DNA of 16,206 nucleotides from CAUZEO01 sp963578625 (lineage in GTDB: Bacteria; Verrucomicrobiota; Kiritimatiellia; SLOV01): contig CAUZEO010000081.1 of NCBI GenBank assembly GCA_963578625.1, forward strand, positions 1 through 16,206, in the 5' to 3' direction. Positions 7,029 through 14,019 of the stretch are shown here, one piece after another. The notes under the pieces are model-generated. The model searched no databases, had not been told where the DNA came from, and saw only the letters and a list, made by a program, of their open reading frames with translations. Position 1 is the stretch's first letter; every line of letters begins with the position of its first letter. Position numbers and translations under genes: made by a program.

Positions 7029-7247
7029 GATCCCCGAATGGGGATCAATTTGAATAGCAGCGGGTGCAACCCGCGGACGATGGGAAAAAACATGCAACCC
7101 CGGGCAGGGGTTGAATAAGTGCGCCGACGGCAATCTGCGCTGCGCAGCACAATTCACATTCGACCCCTCGCGGGGTCGGTTCCGCTACCGCAATCAATTC
7201 CCCCGGCCGTCGCCGGGGGCTGTTCATATTCATCCCCTGCGGGGATG
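7029..7247. repeat. Cluster of seven perfect hairpins at ~27-40 bp intervals
   Basis: Perfect short inverted repeats lie at 7029-7046 (7-bp arms GATCCCC), 7061-7073 (CGGGT), 7095-7113 (CAACCCC), 7125-7137 (CTGCGC), 7162-7177 (GACCCC), 7200-7219 (8-bp arms CCCCCGGC) and 7231-7247 (CATCCCC). Loops are 1-5 bases. Centres are about 30, 37, 27, 38, 40 and 30 bases apart. The arm sequences differ, so structure is shared rather than primary sequence. No convincing gene covers the block. Confidence 0.8.
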
Positions 7248-7447
7248 TCTCTGGGTAACCAAACCCGATGGTCGTACCGCATCAAAATCGGTCGTTTTCT
7301 TGACCATTATCCAAAAAACGACCCGCCACGAAGCTCCCAAACAACCTGTTTCAAATCACCGATACACGTACGGTAACAACCCCGCAATCTCGATGGAGAA
7401 GTTGTTTGGATTTTTATTTGCCAGATGGTCATTCTCGTGCCTAAACT

Positions 7448-7583
7448 GCAAGCGATTCACAAACGCAAGCGATTCACAAACGCAAGCGATTCACAAACGC
7501 AAGCGATTCTCAAACGCAAGCGATTCTCAAACGCAAGCGATTCTCAAACGCAAGCGATTCTCAAACGCAAGCGATTCTCAAGC
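7448..7583. repeat. 17-bp tandem repeat, eight units
   Basis: Eight contiguous units fit GCAAGCGATTC[AT]CAAAC. Units 1-3 (7448-7498) have CAC and units 4-8 (7499-7583) have CTC, with one terminal change in the last unit. The blockwise split of variants points to recent expansion by slippage or unequal exchange. The array ends 114 bases before the first pseudopilin-like gene. Because 17 is not a multiple of 3, a reading frame through it cycles through three peptide phases. I do not consider it coding. Confidence 0.95.
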
Positions 7584-7697
7584 ACAGAAGTGAGATGCTT
7601 TAAGTGGCCGGCGCAGGAGCGAGCTTCTCTCCAACGAGCCTTTTTTAATCGGTGAATTGTTTATCGAAACTAAAATCAAAAAAGAAAGGATGAGAAG

Positions 7698-8447
7698 ATG
7701 AAACGGATTCAACGATACGCGCACGGTTTCTCATCGTGGGGGACTTCACGCCGAGGATTCACGTTGATCGAGCTCCTGGTTGTCATCGCCATCATCTCCA
7801 TCCTGGCCGCTCTGCTAATGCCTGCGCTGAAGAACGCGCAGGCACGGGCACGCCAGGCCGGCTGCGCCGCCCGCATGAAGAGCTGGGGCTCCTCCATCTA
7901 CATGTATTCCAGCGATCATGATGGTCGATTTCCTCCGTACGCGGTGGGCAAATGGCCCAATGCAGCCGAGCCGTCCATCTGGATCAATTCCCTGGCGGCG
8001 TATCTTGGCGGCATCCTGATCTCGCCGAACCAACACCCCGCGGCTCAAAAAGCCCAGTCCGCTCAAAATCGCAAATTGGCGGTCCGGGAATGTCCCACGG
8101 GAGAGGCATTCGTCGGGGCGCATTACAATCGGCCGTTTTCCTGGGTCCTCACTGATCGCGCCGCGCCAATCAATCTGTATGAACTGAACAAACCGTCGGG
8201 ATGGATCGCCTTCATGGATACGCAGGACGGGTGGGGGATGTACAGCCCGGCGCGTTGGAGATTCTCGATGGACCTCGATGGCGATGGAATCAAGGATTCG
8301 ACCGAGATTGCTGCCCTCTACAATTGGGCGGCGCCCAGAGTTCACCTGGAGGGGATGAACGTCACCATGATCGACGGTCACGTGGAATGGATGAGCTTCC
8401 AGGACTTTCTGAATCCCGACCATCCTAACTGGACCGACGTGCCGTAA
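7698..8447 (+). CDS. Pseudopilin-like protein with H-X9-DG signature (249 aa)
   Basis: AAAGGA lies about 8 bases before the ATG. Residues 1-20 are a basic leader ending R-R-G. Prepilin peptidase should cut after G20, leaving F21-T-L-I-E-L-L-V-V-I-A-I-I-S-I-L-A-A-L-L-M-P-A-L, the classic hydrophobic N-terminal helix with E at mature position 5. Near the C-terminus, H216-x9-D226-G227 matches the 'prepilin-type processing-associated H-X9-DG' signature, typical of the large type II-secretion-like pilin families of Planctomycetes, Lentisphaerae and Verrucomicrobia. D-L-D-G-D-G-I-K-D at 192-200 resembles a calcium-binding loop. Such proteins are presumed to assemble at or through the envelope, but the role of these abundant single-gene paralogues is unknown. 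No secretion ATPase or platform gene is nearby. Confidence 0.92.
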   Translation: MKRIQRYAHGFSSWGTSRRGFTLIELLVVIAIISILAALLMPALKNAQARARQAGCAARMKSWGSSIYMYSSDHDGRFPPYAVGKWPNAAEPSIWINSLAAYLGGILISPNQHPAAQKAQSAQNRKLAVRECPTGEAFVGAHYNRPFSWVLTDRAAPINLYELNKPSGWIAFMDTQDGWGMYSPARWRFSMDLDGDGIKDSTEIAALYNWAAPRVHLEGMNVTMIDGHVEWMSFQDFLNPDHPNWTDVP

Positions 8448-8487
8448 GCACTTCGGAGTTTGAATTGATTGATAGGAAATCGCTTTC

Positions 8488-8775
8488 CAGTGCGCCGCAG
8501 GCGCGAGATTTGGAGTGCGCCGGCCCTGCACCAGAGCCTCCGGCACGGTGCAGGGTGGACGCCGCGAAGCCCGACGAAGCCACGCAGGGCGAAGTCGTGG
8601 CGAAGCGGCCTGCCCGCAGTGCTACAGCGTTGCAGGCGGGCGACGGCGCTTTGGCTTCCCCCGGGGGCCGGAACCGCGCGGAAGCCATAATCTCCCCCTC
8701 GGCCCCCTTCGGCGTAAAAAGTACTGGGAAAACTGAGGGAAAAGGAGCTTTACCATGCCTGTCGACTCCCTGAGT
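8488..8775. other. Hairpin-rich intergenic block, no gene supported
   Basis: The spacer 8448-8795 between the pseudopilin-like gene and the beta-galactosidase fragment is GC-rich and full of dyads: GCGCCGCAGGCGC near 8494, CCCTGCACC paired with GGTGCAGGG near 8524-8556, CCCCCGGGGG near 8660, and GACTC-CCT-GAGTC at 8763-8775. Open frames exist on both strands but show no start signal, domain or codon pattern that I trust. The block resembles the structured intergenic repeats common in PVC genomes. That resemblance comes from recollection and was not searched. Confidence 0.5.
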
Positions 8776-8795
8776 CAGGAGCAGCGGAGCCGTAG

Positions 8796-9830
8796 TTAGA
8801 CCCACAGGTGGGCCTGGGAAGACGCTTCCTTCCCGGTAACCAGTACCCGAGTTTGGCCCGCCTCGAAATCCAACGTGACTTCCTGAAGTTCACCGACCCG
8901 TTGGCCGGGGAGTTGAGCGCCTTCGAAGAGGTCCATCGGAGCCCCCTTGCCCGGCATCCCGATCCGCACGTTCTCGTTCGGTGAGCCGTCATACCGAATT
9001 GTCTGCGGCAGGTTGGTGACGAACAAGACATAGTGATCCTGCGTTTCGCAAAGGACCACATCCAGCGAAGCGGCCTCGTCACCCGACGCATTCCGGGCAT
9101 GGGCCATCCGAACCACGCCCGCGTTCAGCATAAAGGATTCGATGAGGTCCGTGAAATTATAGCTCAGCCAGCAGGTATCCCGGGCGACGTACATGGTTCG
9201 TGAGGTGGCGACGATGGCAGGCGTACTATCTTCGAACGTGGCGACGACCTCCGCACATTCCAGGAGGGTCAGTTCTTCCCGTGTCTGATCGATTTCGTCG
9301 TAGCCGTACAGGTCGCCTGATCCGATAACGGTTCCCTTGGGGAGCCCCGTCATTGGATGGTCACTGGAGATTCTCATGGGCATTGAAGCGAATGTGTCGA
9401 GGACAACCTTGACCTGGATGGACTCCTTGTGATGGTTGATGGCCTTTCGCTCGAGCTGCAGTGTCCCGTCCTTGCTGCGCGGAGACCGGATCCACTTTCT
9501 GCAGCGTACGCCCAGCCACTTCGGCGGATAGGCCGCGCGTTTGCGTCCGCACTCGTCAAATTCGGCAAACCTGGCGTTGGCCAGGACAAATCCGCCCGCC
9601 TTGATATATTCTTGAATCGCAGAAAGCAGCGCGTCGCTGATGTTGCGGGTGCCTACGACGATGAGGACTCTGTACTTTTTGTGAATGCCATCCAGGAGAT
9701 CGGATTCACCGAGGTAATCGTAGGGAATGTGCTTTCGATAAAGGCAGTTCGTGACCGTGACCATGTCCGCGGTCGTGGTGAGATCGCCGTGGTGATGCCA
9801 CTGGGTATGCAATGAATGGAGTACCGCCAC
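8796..9830 (-). CDS. Beta-galactosidase-type trimerisation and C-terminal domains, catalytic barrel missing (344 aa)
   Basis: The first possible start is GTG 9830. The N-terminus V-A-V-L-H-S, then Y-R-V-L-I-V-V-G and I-K-A-G-G-F-V-L-A-N-A-R, matches the Rossmann-like beta-galactosidase trimerisation domain found after the TIM barrel in GH42-like enzymes (about residues 1-235). About 240-335 looks like the small C-terminal beta domain. The acid/base and nucleophile glutamates belong to the barrel, which is absent, so this cannot be a working glycosidase of the normal kind. Forty-three bases upstream is a good ATG with AGGAGA that starts a signal peptide in another frame (9873). The GTG itself has no ribosome site. 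I read this as a gene with an internal deletion that joined signal and tail out of frame, probably a pseudogene despite 1 kb of open frame. Confidence 0.65.
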   Translation of the reverse strand: MAVLHSLHTQWHHHGDLTTTADMVTVTNCLYRKHIPYDYLGESDLLDGIHKKYRVLIVVGTRNISDALLSAIQEYIKAGGFVLANARFAEFDECGRKRAAYPPKWLGVRCRKWIRSPRSKDGTLQLERKAINHHKESIQVKVVLDTFASMPMRISSDHPMTGLPKGTVIGSGDLYGYDEIDQTREELTLLECAEVVATFEDSTPAIVATSRTMYVARDTCWLSYNFTDLIESFMLNAGVVRMAHARNASGDEAASLDVVLCETQDHYVLFVTNLPQTIRYDGSPNENVRIGMPGKGAPMDLFEGAQLPGQRVGELQEVTLDFEAGQTRVLVTGKEASSQAHLWV

Positions 9831-9873
9831 CTGCGGCCGCCAGGGCCGTCATAGCCAGGGTTGCAAATCTCAT
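9831..9873 (-). pseudogene. Out-of-frame signal peptide stub before the beta-galactosidase fragment
   Basis: ATG 9871-9873 is preceded by AGGAGA at five bases and encodes M-R-F-A-T-L-A-M-T-A-L-A-A-A-G, a plausible signal peptide. This frame continues with no similarity and ends at TGA 9706-9708 (55 codons). The +1 frame picks up the trimerisation domain within a few bases of codon 15. The ATG is 51 bases downstream of the 89-aa gene, so both may sit on one transcript. Confidence 0.6.
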
Positions 9874-9924
9874 GGTCTTCTCCTTCTTCTTGTGGGTCGG
9901 GCGAATGGCTTCCAGTCCGTCCGC

Positions 9925-10194
9925 CTATTTTATCAAGATTCGATATTGTTTCGCCGTGGTAATGCCGGTTGGATCGAAAGCCAACATCTGCCCGCCGTTA
10001 CCGTTGAGGACGTAGTCCAAATCGGTCCACACGCCCGAGGGCATGTTGGTGCTGGACTGCACCTGGTATTGTACGCTGTCGGTGCTTTGAAATTGCAGGG
10101 CCAACGTATCCGCTACCGTGATTTCCGAAAACGCCAAGGTTGCCCCGGTCACCAACGCTATGGCCCAAGTTAAGATCGTCTTTGCTCTCTTCAT
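9925..10194 (-). CDS. Small secreted protein: signal peptide plus a single T module (89 aa)
   Basis: I chose ATG 10194 because AAAGGA lies about six bases upstream and M-K-R-A-K-T-I-L-T-W-A-I-A begins a typical signal peptide. Extension to a TTG at 10248 adds an implausible basic leader. After cleavage near residues 22-24, the whole mature chain is one T module: L-Q-F-Q, then Y-Q-V-Q-S-S-T, V-W-T-D, G-N-G-G, A-F-D-P-T-G, and Q-Y-R-I-L-I-K at the end. This is the module that closes the large secreted proteins at 600, 3140 and 12053. The K-T-I-L-T-W stretch of the signal peptide is identical to that of the 744-aa protein. The function is unknown. Given its length and lack of other domains, it could be a decayed remnant of a larger protein or a free-standing partner module. 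Confidence 0.75.
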   Translation of the reverse strand: MKRAKTILTWAIALVTGATLAFSEITVADTLALQFQSTDSVQYQVQSSTNMPSGVWTDLDYVLNGNGGQMLAFDPTGITTAKQYRILIK

Positions 10195-10243
10195 TTGTTG
10201 TCCTTTCCTCTTGCTCTTGTTCGACACGTTTTCGTAAAAAAAC

Positions 10244-10258
10244 TTCAATCAAATTGAA
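10244..10258. promoter_or_regulatory. Palindrome upstream of the 89-aa gene, possible operator
   Basis: TTCAAT-CAA-ATTGAA is a perfect 6-bp dyad with a 3-base spacer, about 50 bases upstream of the ATG at 10194, in an AT-rich stretch. The position would suit an operator or promoter-proximal site. No factor can be named, and the motif was not seen before the other genes. Confidence 0.3.
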
Positions 10259-11176
10259 ATCGAAAGTAAGGATCTCCTGACCGACTGCTCTTCTTGCAGG
10301 AGCACAAAAAACCTCCCGCTCTGCTAACTCCAGTCTTTTCGCGATATCGCACTACAATCCGCAGTTCTAGGTTTTTCTCGCCTGAGGTGAACATTTTTAT
10401 CCCAACGGGGAACTAGGAACGAGGTTCCAGATGTGTGCAACTCGCATAAATTCCTGTAATAAAGGTTGTTATAGCTTTATATCTGGCCTGCCCAACGGGG
10501 CATCCGGTCCGCACAGGGGCTGCGCTCCTCTCCCGGAGGCTGGAAAGCGAACGAAGAGGGCCAGGGGAGAGCGGCTCTCGTTGAAATTGTCAGACCGGAA
10601 TGTAGCTTCCATCTGACTCAAGGCCCCTTCATGATCAATCCATTCTCGGGACCGGCTCCAGAGAATGTGCCAACATCCTGTAAAAGCACGAAGATGTGAA
10701 TCTGGAGACGGCGGTCCCCGCCGTAATGGGAATGGATGACCACTTCAGAGCGACAACTCAAGCGCCATTTCTGCCTAAAACGTAAGCAATTAGCAGGAGT
10801 TTCCCGCGAGGTAGCAAAGCCGCAACCAAACGACATGAACTACGGAGTCCGCGGAGCCAAGAGGAAATCATTCTGCCTTCTCCAGCGGAATTCAGGGAAG
10901 TAAAGCCTGAGATTCATGACCAGATCAACCGCAACCCCGGCATCCGCGGGGCGGTTTTGCCATCCGTCGGCTCATCCAGCGGAGCCGATGGTGGGGATTC
11001 CTGCCCCCTGCGGAACGAATTCCGCGCTACTGACAGCGTATTTCACACGGAAAATTGTCGCAACAGGGAACCGATTTGGGTAGGTGCTAGTGCGAAATGT
11101 TCAACTCTGCCCTGAGCCGCCGAAACCTATGGTAGATTGATGTCTTGCCGATGTGATAGTCAGACGCACGTAACTC
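10259..11176. other. Long intergenic region with scattered hairpins, no gene supported
   Basis: Nearly 1 kb between the 89-aa gene and the second pseudopilin-like gene. It holds a perfect hairpin ACGGCGG-TCC-CCGCCGT (10708-10724) and a terminator-like stem with a CAA bulge followed by TTTT (10927-10958, plus strand). It also holds an imperfect stem around GTCGGCTC/GAGCCGAT near 10968-10991. Several short open frames exist on both strands, but none has a ribosome site plus recognisable domain. I see degraded repeat-like spacer DNA only. Confidence 0.55.
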
Positions 11177-11995
11177 ATGGCCGGATCCAGAAATAAGCGC
11201 GAGGCATTTACCCTCATTGAACTGCTGGTGGTGATCGCGATCATCGCGATCCTGGCCGCCCTGCTGCTTCCGTCGTTGAAACGGGCCCGGTCCTCGGCGA
11301 TGTCTGCACACTGCAAGTCCAACGTGCATCAGTGGACTGTGACGATGGCATTGTTCTTCGAGGATCTTTCCGGTTTTACCGACTCGGATCCCCGGGTCCG
11401 CGAGCCGATGTGGCCGCAGTGCGTGGAAAACTACATATCGAACGACTCCATTCTTTTGTGTCCCGAGGCGAACAAAGAGAAGCCCAGCGGCGTCGGAAAC
11501 GGGCCGGCACATCGCGGCACCACCGACTGGGCATGGAACATTCGAAAGTGGTACAGCGATAACCCCAATCAGTGGATCGGAAGCTACGGGAAGAACGCAT
11601 GGGTGGCGCATTTCCGTTCGGACGGCTGGTTCGGCGCCCAGGACCGCAATTTCTGGCACACCACGATCGACGTAGACCGCCCCGAAATCGTGCCGCTGGT
11701 CGCTGACAGCGCCTGGTTCCATCCCCTGCCGCTGCACTCGGATTCGCCTCCGCGCGCCCGGGATGATATGACGCTCGGTGGGTTCGGTCAGAACATCTGG
11801 CTCATCGCCATGGACCGGCACCTCGAAGGAGTCAATGTAGGATTCTTCGACGGCAGTTCCCGGGGCATCGGGGTCAAGGGGCTGTGGTCACTGAAGTGGC
11901 ATCCGCTCTGGAATCTGGAAAACCGCTGGACCCAGGCCGGCGGAGTAAGCCCCGGCGACTGGCCGGCGTGGATGCGAACTTATCAGGAATTTTGA
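11177..11995 (+). CDS. Pseudopilin-like protein with H-X9-DG signature (272 aa)
   Basis: The N-terminus M-A-G-S-R-N-K-R-E-A is followed by F-T-L-I-E-L-L-V-V-I-A-I-I-A-I-L-A-A-L-L-L-P, the prepilin N-terminal helix. Cleavage would fall after A10, whereas most prepilins have glycine there. H215-x9-D225-G226 gives the H-X9-DG signature. The C-terminal part G-L-W-S-L-K-W-H and W-P-A-W-M-R is a tail I recognise as common in Lentisphaerae-type proteins of this family. Internal C46, C82 and C95 could allow a disulfide. There is no obvious Shine-Dalgarno before the ATG. It converges on the minus-strand gene at 12053. It shares architecture but little central sequence with the protein at 7698, so the two are probably old paralogues and not a recent duplication. 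The role in the envelope is unknown. Confidence 0.92.
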   Translation: MAGSRNKREAFTLIELLVVIAIIAILAALLLPSLKRARSSAMSAHCKSNVHQWTVTMALFFEDLSGFTDSDPRVREPMWPQCVENYISNDSILLCPEANKEKPSGVGNGPAHRGTTDWAWNIRKWYSDNPNQWIGSYGKNAWVAHFRSDGWFGAQDRNFWHTTIDVDRPEIVPLVADSAWFHPLPLHSDSPPRARDDMTLGGFGQNIWLIAMDRHLEGVNVGFFDGSSRGIGVKGLWSLKWHPLWNLENRWTQAGGVSPGDWPAWMRTYQEF

Positions 11996-12030
11996 GGGGG
12001 AGTTTCGGGTTTTTGATTTAGAAAAGTAGC

Positions 12031-12049
12031 GGAACTCGCCGAGAGTTCC
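12031..12049. terminator. Hairpin between convergent genes, probable terminator
   Basis: GGAACTC-GCCGA-GAGTTCC forms a perfect 7-bp stem with a 5-base loop in the 57-base gap between the stop of the second pseudopilin-like gene and that of the 560-aa gene. On the minus strand TTTT follows six bases after the stem. On the plus strand only a weak pyrimidine stretch follows. It lies just past the minus-strand stop codon and may serve both genes. Confidence 0.6.
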
Positions 12050-12052
12050 CCT

Positions 12053-13735
12053 CTATTCGATCACGATCCGATAATCGTTTGCGGCTGAATAGCCTTGGGG
12101 ATCGAACAGCACCATTTCCCCGTCGTTTCCGTCCGCAAAGGATCCCGCGTTTACGTAGTTCTGCGTGCCGGTCGGGGTTCGCTGCAGCGAGTAGATTTTT
12201 CCCGACTCGGTCTGGAACTGGAATCCGGTCTGGTCTACCAGCATGTCGCCCGGGTTCTCGAGCGCATAGGAGACTGCGGAAGAAAAGCGTACTTCGCTCA
12301 GGCCGGCGATCGTCAGGGCGAGGGGGATTTCCGATGCATAATTCACCAAGGCCGGATCGCTCGATGCGGTAAGCACCACATATTGCGCCGTGGTATTGCC
12401 GAAATCGATCTCATCACTCATCAGAAAGCCCGCGGGAGGATGAGGCGGGGAGTATCCCGTCAGATTTCCCTGCCAGATCGTGGACCAGTCTCCCGGATTA
12501 TCGCTTCCCCATGCGCTGCCCGGACCGCCGCCGCCCGTGGTGGTGTGCTGGATGGTGGCCGACTTGATGCCCAGGCCGGTCCACTGCCAGTTCCCGGCGA
12601 TTTTATTCGCGTAATTCCAGATTTGCATGCTCCCGATGGGCAGCGCCTCGCTCAGCTTGAACTCAACCCAGTGTCCGCCGGGCACCGTGCCTCCGCGCGG
12701 GTTCGCGTTGAACAGATTCGCAAACCACATCGTGGCCGCGTTGATGCCGTGGGTGACACCGTCGGCGAGGAGGCCGCTGCCGTTGATCAGGTTCGGGGCA
12801 AATCCGGTTTGAAACTCACTGCTGGCACGTACGCTGACCCGCGTTTCGGTGCTCCAGCCGTTTTCCAGGGTGGGAATCCCGAGGATGGCCTCCAGGCCGG
12901 CCGCCGCCCCGCGGTAATAGGTCGCCGAGTCGTTCGTGTTGGTGTGATAGATCGTGGTTGAGGCGCCGGATCCGACAACGAAGATTCCTGTTTCCTCCCA
13001 GTTGGGCGGATGGATGCTGGTGGCGCGCTCCAGATTGTAGCGCACCCCGTCATCGCCCGGAACGACTACTGGAATCACGTTCGACGCGGCGACTGGTTGG
13101 TTGGACACCGTAAGCGTGGCCTTGTAAAAACGGACTTCGCTCAGACCGGAGTTGGGATAGCTCCCAACCCCCACTTCAAACGCAAGGTAGTTATGATCGG
13201 GATCGGGGTCCGTGGTGATCCGGATAAACCGGGCCATGGCGGCATTGAACTGCACGATCATATCCACTGCGCCATCGGCTTCCCCCCGCTCCTGGGCGAC
13301 TGGAAGTCTCCCGCTAAAGATTGGAATAAAGACCGAGCCATCCGCGCTGTAGTCGATGACGATTTCCTTCATTCCCTTCACGTAGTGGGCCGGTGTGGTC
13401 GACGGCGCTAGCTCGTTGTTGTAATTCCAGATCCACATCTCATCCAGTGGTTGCGCCTGTCCCAGATCGTACCGGACCCAGTGCGGTGCCCCTCCGGAGG
13501 ACAATCCCATGTTGGCGCCGTTCGTGTCGTGCAGATCGCTCAGCGTCCGCGTATCTCCACTCATCCCCGAGTCGTCCACGGTTTTCAGCCACGTGACCCC
13601 GCCTGAACTGGAAGAAACCGCTGTCACATCGAGTTTCGCCGCGGATACGGCCGAACTCAGCCCCACCAGCGCCAAAACACCCCACGTCCACGCAAGAACC
13701 TGCCCTTTTGAATCGTATCTCTTGAATCTATTCAT
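12053..13735 (-). CDS. Secreted modular protein: D-T-D-T architecture (560 aa)
   Basis: I chose ATG 13735. A TTG at 13795 would extend the frame but lies inside the -35 box of the promoter. The signal peptide ends near A-V-S-A (residue 32). Modules in order: discoidin-like D1 about 35-204, with D-D-S-G-M-S-G-D and I-W-N-Y-N; T about 228-276 (Y-N-L-E-R-A-T-S ... Y-Y-R); D2 about 285-487, with W-V-E-F-K-L, I-W-N-Y-A and G-L-S-E-V-R-F; and final T about 500-560 (F-Q-F-Q-T-E-S-G-K-I-Y-S-L-Q-R, F-D-P-Q-G-Y, D-Y-R-I-V-I-E). It lacks the six-Cys repeats and the LamG domain of the other two large proteins, so it may represent the simplest form of the architecture. No catalytic motif is visible. An exported ligand-binding protein is likely, probably glycan-binding, but this is inferred only from the fold type. 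Confidence 0.85.
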   Translation of the reverse strand: MNRFKRYDSKGQVLAWTWGVLALVGLSSAVSAAKLDVTAVSSSSGGVTWLKTVDDSGMSGDTRTLSDLHDTNGANMGLSSGGAPHWVRYDLGQAQPLDEMWIWNYNNELAPSTTPAHYVKGMKEIVIDYSADGSVFIPIFSGRLPVAQERGEADGAVDMIVQFNAAMARFIRITTDPDPDHNYLAFEVGVGSYPNSGLSEVRFYKATLTVSNQPVAASNVIPVVVPGDDGVRYNLERATSIHPPNWEETGIFVVGSGASTTIYHTNTNDSATYYRGAAAGLEAILGIPTLENGWSTETRVSVRASSEFQTGFAPNLINGSGLLADGVTHGINAATMWFANLFNANPRGGTVPGGHWVEFKLSEALPIGSMQIWNYANKIAGNWQWTGLGIKSATIQHTTTGGGGPGSAWGSDNPGDWSTIWQGNLTGYSPPHPPAGFLMSDEIDFGNTTAQYVVLTASSDPALVNYASEIPLALTIAGLSEVRFSSAVSYALENPGDMLVDQTGFQFQTESGKIYSLQRTPTGTQNYVNAGSFADGNDGEMVLFDPQGYSAANDYRIVIE

Positions 13736-13766
13736 AACCCTGATTTTCTCACAAATGGACAGAGAA

Positions 13767-13795
13767 AGTATACCGCGTTTCCTGACGAAATTCAA
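13767..13795 (-). promoter_or_regulatory. Sigma70-type promoter of the 560-aa gene
   Basis: On the minus strand, TTGAAT (13790-13795) is followed by exactly 17 bases and TATACT (13767-13772). Transcription would start near 13760, giving a leader of about 25 bases to the ATG at 13735. The spacing and -10 match are the best in the window, and they argue against the upstream TTG start. Confidence 0.65.
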
Positions 13796-13947
13796 TTTAG
13801 ATCCACAAAGCTACCGACCTATGCCCTCCACTGAAGGCATAGATAACCAAGAATGATAGTCGAATACAAATGCCGATTTTGTCCCGGTTCGCACTGAAAG
13901 ACTGAGAAAAACCACTAAGTTGCGCAGAAATCGTTGAACTAATCACC

Positions 13948-13981
13948 CCGTGGCACGGCGCCTTCGGCCCGTGTCCCACGG
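13948..13981. repeat. Long GC-rich hairpin in spacer
   Basis: CCGTGG-CACGG pairs with CCGTG-T-CCCACGG around a GGCGCCTTCGGC-like loop, with a two-base bulge. It lies in the 370-base spacer between the 560-aa gene promoter and the decayed transposase, where no gene is supported on either strand. No gene obviously ends here, so it is structured repeat DNA more likely than a terminator. Confidence 0.5.
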
Positions 13982-14019
13982 AGCCATCAGCACCGAACCA
14001 AGGCACCTGGAACATTGAA

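Noticed and set aside
7448..7583. Possible CRISPR array
   Set aside because: The 17-bp units are directly adjacent with no spacers between them, and there are no cas genes in the window.
7111..7593. A 160-codon plus-strand open frame through the hairpin cluster and 17-bp repeat
   Set aside because: It consists of translated hairpins and a frame-cycling tandem repeat, with no ribosome site and no domain.
7815..8546. A 243-codon minus-strand open frame opposite the first pseudopilin-like gene
   Set aside because: High GC leaves few stop codons on the opposite strand. The plus-strand protein is clearly the real one.
8465..8805. Overlapping open frames on both strands in the spacer after the first pseudopilin-like gene
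   Set aside because: The DNA is a series of GC-rich dyads. Neither strand shows a start signal or a recognisable protein.
10618..10836. A 72-codon minus-strand open frame in the long spacer
   Set aside because: It contains a perfect hairpin, lacks a ribosome site and has no similarity I recognise.
11087..11821. A 244-codon minus-strand open frame opposite the second pseudopilin-like gene
   Set aside because: It covers the conserved prepilin helix and H-X9-DG region of the plus-strand gene and has no recognisable domain or start signal of its own.
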